Origin: Cesiribacter sp. | Lineage (GTDB): Bacteria; Bacteroidota; Bacteroidia; Cytophagales; Cyclobacteriaceae | Direction of reading: 5' to 3' | NCBI GenBank assembly: GCA_030147305.1 | Contig: JASLAE010000264.1 | Location: 1-10,706, forward strand | Length of the DNA: 10,706 bases | Shown: positions 1 to 4,780 of the stretch, one piece after another | Layout of the letters: each line of letters opens with the position of its first letter | How positions within the stretch are numbered: the first letter of the stretch is position 1 | Notes under the pieces: generated by a model | Told to the model about the DNA's origin: nothing | What the model saw: the letters and a program-made list of their open reading frames with translations, nothing else | The model's database searches: none | Translations under genes and position numbers: made by a program

Positions 1-1
1 A

Positions 2-628
2 GAAGGTTTAGTGGCAGATTTCGACACCAATGATCCATTCGAATGGCCACAGAATGGTGCTCCGGATTGGGGATGGGGTATACCAAGTGATAATATAGTA
101 AACGTTGCTCCAGCTGGTTCGGGGATTGAGCCAATTGACAATTATTTTGCAATGATCAATACCACATTAGGTGCAAACTGGGGTTGGTCTAACGATAAAG
201 TAATAAACCTGGTAGATTGGGGCAAGGCGCAGATCTTCCCTGAAACTACCGAGGCTGGCAGCCAGTACAATGCAGACAGGCCAATTTCTGAATTTGATGC
301 GCGTTTCGAGGTGGCTGTTTCAACAGCAGCTTCTCTGGAGGGCGTCGAGATAATGATCTGGACACAAAATTCTGCAGGTACTGAATTAAGCCGCCAGGTT
401 CCGCTCACTAACTTTGTTCACTCTACAGATGGTACCTGGTATACTGTATCTATTCCTTTGTCTGAACTGGCAAACGGCGACGTTAAACTATCTAAGTATG
501 GCGATCTCTTAGCTGGGAATGCCATCGAGGAACGTCATCTCAGGATAGTAATACAAAACGGTACGGCCAATCCAATTCCAGTGGTAATGGCTATAGATAA
601 CATAAGGATCGTAAATACAGCACAATAA
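2..628 (+). CDS. Surface glycan-binding protein, C-terminal domain only (5' partial)
   Basis: This is the last 208 codons of a gene that starts outside the window. The frame is open from base 2, so the GTG at 11 is internal and not a start. The visible part is one beta-rich domain. It begins with LVADFD, is rich in tryptophan (DWGWG, NWGWS, VDWG), and ends with WYTVSIPLSEL and then AIDNIRIV. The same landmarks occur in the next gene (LVFFDFD, WYTISIPITDF, AIDNVRF), so the two are paralogs in this domain. The pattern fits the C-terminal glycan-binding domain of SGBP-B-type proteins, the family known from Bacteroides xyloglucan loci. The missing part probably holds a lipoprotein signal and IPT domains, by analogy with the neighbour. 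The inferred role is holding polysaccharide at the outer membrane surface for a SusC/D transporter. The ligand cannot be read from the sequence; xyloglucan or mannan would fit the downstream enzymes. Confidence 0.8.
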   Translation, partial: EGLVADFDTNDPFEWPQNGAPDWGWGIPSDNIVNVAPAGSGIEPIDNYFAMINTTLGANWGWSNDKVINLVDWGKAQIFPETTEAGSQYNADRPISEFDARFEVAVSTAASLEGVEIMIWTQNSAGTELSRQVPLTNFVHSTDGTWYTVSIPLSELANGDVKLSKYGDLLAGNAIEERHLRIVIQNGTANPIPVVMAIDNIRIVNTAQ

Positions 629-663
629 GCTGCTAATCTTCAAGCCAGCGCTTGCGATATTAT

Positions 664-694
664 GCGTGTCTCTGACTTTAGTGCAGAGTCACGC
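664..694 (+). promoter_or_regulatory. Hairpin between the two glycan-binding protein genes
   Basis: Arms 664-674 (GCGTGTCTCTG) and 684-694 (CAGAGTCACGC) pair over 11 positions with one T-T mismatch, leaving a 9-nt loop. The bases after it (TTTCC) do not form a convincing U-tract. It therefore looks more like a partial terminator or an mRNA-stabilising hairpin within an operon than a full stop. It could allow different transcript levels of the two paralogous binding proteins. Confidence 0.5.
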
Positions 695-743
695 TTTCCA
701 AAGAATTAGTTTTGAATAGCTTAAGCGATAAAAGTATACTTAT

Positions 744-2063
744 ATGTTAAAAATATTACAAAAGGGATTTATTCTTTTGTCTCTGGCATCATTAACACTA
801 GCCAGTTGCGAAGATGAAGAAGCAACAGTAGCACCCAGTCCTGTTATTTCAGAAATATCTCCCGAAGAAGGACCTGTGGGTACACCGGTAACACTTACCG
901 GAACTAATTTTGACAGGGTAGAGAGGGTGCTTGTAGGAGGTGTTGAAGTAGAATATACCGCAACTGCAACCAGTCTCAGCACAACCATACCTGCAGGGGT
1001 ATCACCAGGCATGCTGCAGGTTGCAGTTTATCTACCTAATGGTTCTGACCGCAGATCCTTTGAGGTACTTTCTGTTCCTACTGTTACGGAAGGCACCCCG
1101 GAAGAATTACTGCCAGGCGATCAGCTTGTACTGACTGGTACGTACCTGAGCGATGTAAACAGGGTAACCCTGGGAGAACAGGAGCTTGAATTTACTTCTA
1201 CTCCTACAAGCATCACTGCGAACCTGCCTATAGATCTAGCTCCCGGAGCGCATACATTAACAGTAACAAGCAGAGGTGGTGCCGCAGATTATGAATTGAC
1301 TATAATGGCTACGCCCAAAATAATGAGCTTCACGCCTGCAGATGGAGAACCTGAGACGCCAATCACAGTTTCCGGTGTTAATTTTATAGATGTTCAGTCT
1401 GTTAGTCTAGGTGGCAGAGCAGTGGAAGAATATACTGTTGAAAATGTAAACACCATTACCTTCATGGTGCCAGCAGGTGCGTCAACTGGTAGAATTGCCG
1501 TTGTAACTGCAGCCGGAACAGCACAGAGCGAAAGCCCATTTACAGTTGCAGGCGGCGCTTTAGATACTGTAGATGATCCAAGCTTAGTATTCTTTGATTT
1601 CGATGGCAAAGATAGCTGGTGGGGAGATGCAGGCGGCGTAGAGTCTGATCCGGATATTGCCTTAAGTGGTAATTATTTCCGCATCAATGCAGACAGAGAA
1701 GGCTGGACAGGCTTGTTCTGGAGAAACTCCAAGGATAATTTCCCGGCAGATGTTATTGGTACCAATGTAGATGCCTATGTTCTTAAGTTTGATATTATTG
1801 TGCTGGAGCCATTAACTGATGGTGTGCTAGCATGGAGTCTTAATGGTACATCTGGCGTCTTCTGGTACAATATAACTCCAGCGGCCCTACAATCAGGTAC
1901 AGGCTGGTATACTATTAGTATCCCTATCACAGATTTCAGGGATGGTGCCGGAAATGCCATCACTGACATGTCAACCATCAATGCAGACTTTGGAGTTGCA
2001 TTTAACAATGGTACTTCAAAAGTAAACCTGGCCATTGATAACGTTCGTTTCGAACTTAAATAA
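744..2063 (+). CDS. IPT/TIG-domain surface glycan-binding lipoprotein (SGBP-B/SusE-like position)
   Basis: A complete 439-residue protein. It starts with a lipoprotein signal peptide whose lipobox is LAS-C22. The cysteine is followed by the acidic run EDEE, a feature linked in Bacteroidota to export to the outer face of the outer membrane. Three IPT/TIG Ig-like domains follow, at about 33-108, 111-187 and 190-268, each with a PxI-x-x-xxP start and a G-x-x-F/L turn. The C-terminal domain (about 280-439) carries many exposed-type aromatics (DSWW, GWTGLFW, GVFWYN, GWYTISIP) and ends in AIDNVRF. This layout matches xyloglucan-binding SGBP-B proteins, in which the Ig-like domains act as a stalk and the last domain binds glycan. 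It lies 115 bp after a paralog and is closed by a strong terminator, so it is probably the last gene of the upstream operon. The ATG at 744 is chosen because it gives a clean signal peptide; the leader has no Shine-Dalgarno motif, which is normal for the phylum. Ligand identity is inferred only. Confidence 0.88.
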   Translation: MLKILQKGFILLSLASLTLASCEDEEATVAPSPVISEISPEEGPVGTPVTLTGTNFDRVERVLVGGVEVEYTATATSLSTTIPAGVSPGMLQVAVYLPNGSDRRSFEVLSVPTVTEGTPEELLPGDQLVLTGTYLSDVNRVTLGEQELEFTSTPTSITANLPIDLAPGAHTLTVTSRGGAADYELTIMATPKIMSFTPADGEPETPITVSGVNFIDVQSVSLGGRAVEEYTVENVNTITFMVPAGASTGRIAVVTAAGTAQSESPFTVAGGALDTVDDPSLVFFDFDGKDSWWGDAGGVESDPDIALSGNYFRINADREGWTGLFWRNSKDNFPADVIGTNVDAYVLKFDIIVLEPLTDGVLAWSLNGTSGVFWYNITPAALQSGTGWYTISIPITDFRDGAGNAITDMSTINADFGVAFNNGTSKVNLAIDNVRFELK

Positions 2064-2143
2064 TTGCAACTGATAACCTAAGCTTAGCTTGACAACGCTT
2101 CTTTATAGAGGAGATTGATAAAGTTCGAGAGAGCCTGAAATCT

Positions 2144-2214
2144 GGTAAAACGGCCGTTGTTGAGTGGTGCAGAAGAATTTCTATACCATTCAATAACGGC
2201 CGTTTTATTGTTTT
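2144..2214 (+). terminator. Strong intrinsic terminator, probably active in both directions
   Basis: Arms 2147-2168 and 2185-2206 pair over 22 positions with only two G-U wobbles, built around the core AACGGCCGTT. The pairing can extend outward by about three further weak pairs. A 16-nt loop can form a small inner stem (AGAA/TTCT). The stem is flanked by AAAA on the left and TTTTATTGTTTT on the right, so it can terminate transcription from either side. It closes the glycan-binding protein operon 80 bp after its stop codon. Confidence 0.9.
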
Positions 2215-2525
2215 AAAAACAATGCAGCATGAGCTTTCATCTATATTTTAGATGGTAGGTAATACAGGATTTTGCCACAGCAGCAGTGAAACAGAAAATC
2301 TAATGCTGTTAATATCCCTGCAGTAGAGAAGGAAGCAAAGCAATTAAAAAGTATAGGCAAAAAGTAATAAAACTATTTAAATCATCAACAGGAAACCTGT
2401 ATATATATCAGCTTTTTGCTAAATAAGTATCAATACTCATAGGGCCTTTAATTGCTGTAATTTGTTTATTCCTCCTTTTTAAATAGCATGGTTAAGCGAC
2501 CAGTCAATTAAACGATAAAATAGTA

Positions 2526-2557
2526 TTATAATCTGGCGCTATCTATCATTAAATTTG
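2526..2557 (+). promoter_or_regulatory. Candidate Bacteroidota-type promoter for the mannanase gene
   Basis: TAAATTTG at 2550-2557 is an exact match to the Bacteroidota -7 consensus TAnnTTTG. At the expected distance upstream there is TTA (2526-2528, 21-nt spacer) rather than the ideal TTG, so the -33 element is weak. A weak -33 box would suit an activator-dependent promoter. Transcription would start near 2564 and give a leader of about 140 nt that includes both copies of the repeat below. Confidence 0.45.
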
Positions 2558-2596
2558 GTAACGTTGGTGTACTACCTAGAGGATAGCCGATCGAGG

Positions 2597-2624
2597 TCTA
2601 AACTATTAAGGCTTTAAGGCTGCA
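2597..2624 (+). repeat. Leader repeat, copy 1
   Basis: Contains box A TCTAAACTATTA (2597-2608), a 5-nt spacer, and box B TTAAGGCTGCA (2614-2624). Seven AT-rich bases then lead to an ATG at 2632. Copy 2 lies 71 bp downstream with identical boxes and identical spacing. The 23 bases of the two boxes match exactly, while the spacer differs. Confidence 0.75.
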
Positions 2625-2631
2625 ATTTTAA

Positions 2632-2658
2632 ATGAAATGCGCATGGGGTTGCGCCTGA
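2632..2658 (+). other. Eight-codon micro-ORF (MKCAWGCA) after leader repeat copy 1
   Basis: ATG at 2632 followed by eight codons and TGA at 2656. It sits behind copy 1 exactly as the mannanase start sits behind copy 2, and both begin ATG-AA(A/G). It overlaps a short GCGCA/TGCGC stem (2639-2654). It may be a relic of a duplicated gene start, a small upstream ORF that affects translation, or chance. No translation evidence can be read from the sequence. Confidence 0.3.
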
Positions 2659-2667
2659 CAGTATAGT

Positions 2668-2695
2668 TCTAAACTATTAGAAGCTTAAGGCTGCA
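2668..2695 (+). repeat. Leader repeat, copy 2, next to the mannanase start codon
   Basis: Box A TCTAAACTATTA (2668-2679), a 5-nt spacer, and box B TTAAGGCTGCA (2685-2695), followed by nine AT-rich bases and the mannanase ATG at 2705. Same order and spacing as copy 1. It occupies the place of the ribosome-binding region, so it could influence translation or mRNA structure as well as transcription. Confidence 0.75.
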
Positions 2696-2704
2696 TTTAT
2701 AATC

Positions 2705-4387
2705 ATGAAGCATATTTTTACCAGATTTCTCTGCTTTATTTTTCCGCTCTTTTTCGTTGTACAGGCATGGGGTCAAAAGTATGAGGCAGAAAATGCCACC
2801 CTTAGTGGTGGAGCAACCAAAGAAACATGTGCTTCCTGTTCGGGTGGCTTTGCTGTAGCACAGGGCGAAGGTAATCTTACCTTTACTATAGAAATTCCGG
2901 AAGAGGCTTATTACAATATTTACCTCCATGCCGCTTCACCTAATGGCGATAAAATCAATAAGTTTAGCATGGGGGGAAATTCGCTTGATTTTTCACTGAC
3001 TCAAAACAATCAGTATACCACCCACAAGCTTATCAGTGCACAAAAATTACCTGCCGGGCAGCTGCAGGCACAAATCCTGAAATCCTGGGGTTGGATCAAC
3101 ATCGATTATATTGAGTTTGAAGCTGTAGACGGTACCGATCGCTTTAACCTCAACCAGACCCTGGTCACCCCTGACCCCACTCCGGAAGCTACAGCCCTGT
3201 ATGATTTTCTGCTGGATAATTACGGAAAGAAAATTATTTCGGGCGTTATGACCCTCAACAGCATGGACGAGGCCATCTGGCTGAAGGAAAATACTGGTAA
3301 AGAACCGGCACTGCTGGGGATTGATTTTATGCACAGCGGCCGTGGCTACACCTGGTATGATGACAACATCCCCATGAATGATGCTGCTACGTGGTATAAC
3401 AGAAACGGCATTCCGGCCATGATGTGGCACTGGCGTGATCCTTCCCGCCAAACAGAAGAGTTTTATACCAAAAATAATGCGAAACCCGAAGGTACCGATT
3501 TTGATCTTTCCCAGATATTCAATGAAGGATCAGCAGAATATGCAGCGATCATTCAGGACATCGACTATATCGCAGGCATGCTTAAAGAATTGCAGGACCA
3601 GCAGGTGCCGGTGATCTGGCGGCCCCTGCACGAAGCAGCCGGTGGCTGGTTCTGGTGGGGCGCAAAAGGCCCGGAGCCCTTAAAAGCTCTCTGGCACCTC
3701 ATGTATGACCGCATGGTAAATCATCATGGCCTTACTAACCTGATATGGGTATGGACGCGCGAACCCAATGATGATGCCTGGTATCCCGGCGACGGATATG
3801 TGGACATTGTCGGTCGTGATATTTACAAAGACGGAGACCATAGCTCGCAAACTCTTGAGTTCAGTGATATGAACAATCGCTATGGTGGCAAAAAAATGCT
3901 CACCCTGAGCGAAGTAGGCTCCTTTCCCGATGTGGATAATCTGGTTAAGGATGGTGCTGCCTGGTCCTGGTACATGCCCTGGTATGGTGGCTACACCCGC
4001 GACCCCAGGTATAATTCACTCGATCTTTGGAAAAAGATGTTCGCCCATGAATATGTAATTACCCTGGACGAGATGCCCGAACTGCGTACCTACGAGCGGC
4101 AGGATCCGGGTACCGAACCCGAAGCGCCCACCGGTATTTGGGATCGCACCATCGCTGAACCGGCTTTTATTGCCTATCCAACCCTTGTTAAAGATGATTT
4201 AACCATCAGCAGCAGGAGCAGACTGGAAACTATTACCATTTACAATACGCTGGGTGTGCTGCTTAAAACACAACAGGTCACAGGAAATTACAATAAAGCC
4301 ATCGTCTCTCTTGCACACTTACCAGCAGGCGTTTATCTGGTAAGGGTAGACCAGAAGGGTTCTATAAAGGTAGTTAAGGAGGAGTAA
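2705..4387 (+). CDS. Secreted beta-mannanase, CBM35-like + GH26 + T9SS sorting domain
   Basis: A 560-residue extracellular enzyme predicted to hydrolyse internal beta-1,4-mannosidic bonds of mannans. Domains in order: Sec signal peptide 1-23 (cut after AWG, before Q24); CBM35-like module about 25-140, from YEAENA to IDYIEFEA, with a C42/C45 pair; GH26 catalytic domain about 150-460; short Pro/Glu linker; T9SS type A sorting domain about 488-560 with TIYNTLGVLL and LPAGVYLVRV. The GH26 acid/base is E310 in WRPLHE and the nucleophile is E403 in LSEVGSFPD. Other family landmarks are MMWHWRDP (239-246) and LIWVW (346-350). The C-terminal domain implies crossing the outer membrane through the T9SS and anchoring on the surface or release. 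The gene follows a terminator and a long leader, so it probably begins its own transcription unit. Some GH26 members cut other beta-glycans, so mannan is the likeliest but not the only substrate. Confidence 0.92.
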   Translation: MKHIFTRFLCFIFPLFFVVQAWGQKYEAENATLSGGATKETCASCSGGFAVAQGEGNLTFTIEIPEEAYYNIYLHAASPNGDKINKFSMGGNSLDFSLTQNNQYTTHKLISAQKLPAGQLQAQILKSWGWINIDYIEFEAVDGTDRFNLNQTLVTPDPTPEATALYDFLLDNYGKKIISGVMTLNSMDEAIWLKENTGKEPALLGIDFMHSGRGYTWYDDNIPMNDAATWYNRNGIPAMMWHWRDPSRQTEEFYTKNNAKPEGTDFDLSQIFNEGSAEYAAIIQDIDYIAGMLKELQDQQVPVIWRPLHEAAGGWFWWGAKGPEPLKALWHLMYDRMVNHHGLTNLIWVWTREPNDDAWYPGDGYVDIVGRDIYKDGDHSSQTLEFSDMNNRYGGKKMLTLSEVGSFPDVDNLVKDGAAWSWYMPWYGGYTRDPRYNSLDLWKKMFAHEYVITLDEMPELRTYERQDPGTEPEAPTGIWDRTIAEPAFIAYPTLVKDDLTISSRSRLETITIYNTLGVLLKTQQVTGNYNKAIVSLAHLPAGVYLVRVDQKGSIKVVKEE

Positions 4388-4431
4388 ATTCCGCTGCAAT
4401 AAGTATCTGTTGTTGGTTTATTATAATAGTT

Positions 4432-4472
4432 TAAGCTGCAGTGCAGCTGCCCAGGCAGTGTACTGCAGTTTA
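4432..4472 (+). terminator. Hairpin after the mannanase gene, possible weak terminator
   Basis: TAAGCTGCAGTGCAGCTGC pairs with the segment GCAGTGTACTGCAGTTTA. The pairing needs one bulged base and two G-U wobbles, and the loop is CCAG. The stem is long, but it is followed by CTTAAAG rather than a clear T-tract. It may only slow polymerase or protect the 3' end of the mannanase transcript. Confidence 0.45.
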
Positions 4473-4568
4473 CTTAAAGTGTGCAGACGGCATTGCTTCT
4501 TTAATATATGCAGCGGACATAGATGATTTCTGTGACATACCAGGAGAGCAGGCAGGGGCTTTCGGATA

Positions 4569-4586
4569 TTAACAGAAGCCTGTTAA
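4569..4586. promoter_or_regulatory. Perfect palindrome TTAACAG-N4-CTGTTAA, possible operator
   Basis: Two 7-bp arms with a 4-nt centre (AAGC), about 195 bp before the xyloglucanase start. Its geometry suits a dimeric DNA-binding protein, but it could also form a tetraloop hairpin. The 9-mer GCCTGTTAA inside it (4578-4586) recurs at 7336-7344, upstream of the next gene, without the matching left arm. The regulator is unknown. Confidence 0.3.
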
Positions 4587-4780
4587 CAATTGGAGTACAC
4601 TTTCGATACATCTGGTAACCCCTGCAGCAAATAATTATGGCTAGTTTACTGGATGTATATACAACAACAGGTGCTGATATGCTAAAGAAACATCCCTTCG
4701 AGGCCAGTGCAAAAGTCCAGGGCAAGACCCTTGCCTCAGGGAGATGCCTGGCTGTAAAAAATCAGACAAGGCCCCTGCTG

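Larger units (their letters stand above)
2215..2704 (+). other. Non-coding regulatory stretch before the mannanase gene
   Basis: About 490 bp of AT-rich DNA with no coding region of credible size on either strand. It holds a 6-bp inverted repeat CATCTA/TAGATG at 2238-2254, a small ACAGG/CCTGT hairpin at 2388-2400, a candidate promoter near 2550, and two copies of a leader element from 2597 to the start codon at 2705. Its length and the terminator before it suggest that the mannanase gene has its own promoter here. Confidence 0.65.
4388..4780 (+). other. Non-coding stretch between the mannanase and xyloglucanase genes
   Basis: About 390 bp. The frame of the downstream gene happens to stay open upstream to an ATG at 4637, but those 48 codons precede an obvious signal peptide and show no domain features, so they are treated as leader. 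Two structured elements are present, a hairpin at 4432-4472 and a palindrome at 4569-4586. No exact TAnnTTTG box was found, so co-transcription with the mannanase or an atypical promoter are both possible. Confidence 0.6.

Noticed and set aside
11..13. GTG at 11 as a real gene start
   Set aside because: The frame is open to the window edge (EGL precedes it), and the LVADFD segment matches the middle of the paralogous protein, so the gene begins outside the window.
2089..2094. TTGACA resembling a sigma-70 -35 box
   Set aside because: The E. coli consensus does not apply to Bacteroidota. No suitable -10 element or -7 TAnnTTTG box follows, and a terminator lies just downstream.
2229..2258. Nine-codon open frame ATG...TAG (MSFHLYFRW)
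   Set aside because: A short chance frame with no repeat, leader or start context to support it.
3047..3451. 134-codon reverse-strand open frame
   Set aside because: It is antisense to the CBM/GH26 coding sequence, with no upstream signals or domain features.
4637..4780. N-terminal extension of the GH74 gene starting at ATG 4637
   Set aside because: It would place 48 residues with no recognisable features before a clear signal peptide that starts at the ATG at 4781, which would block export. The open frame upstream is probably chance.
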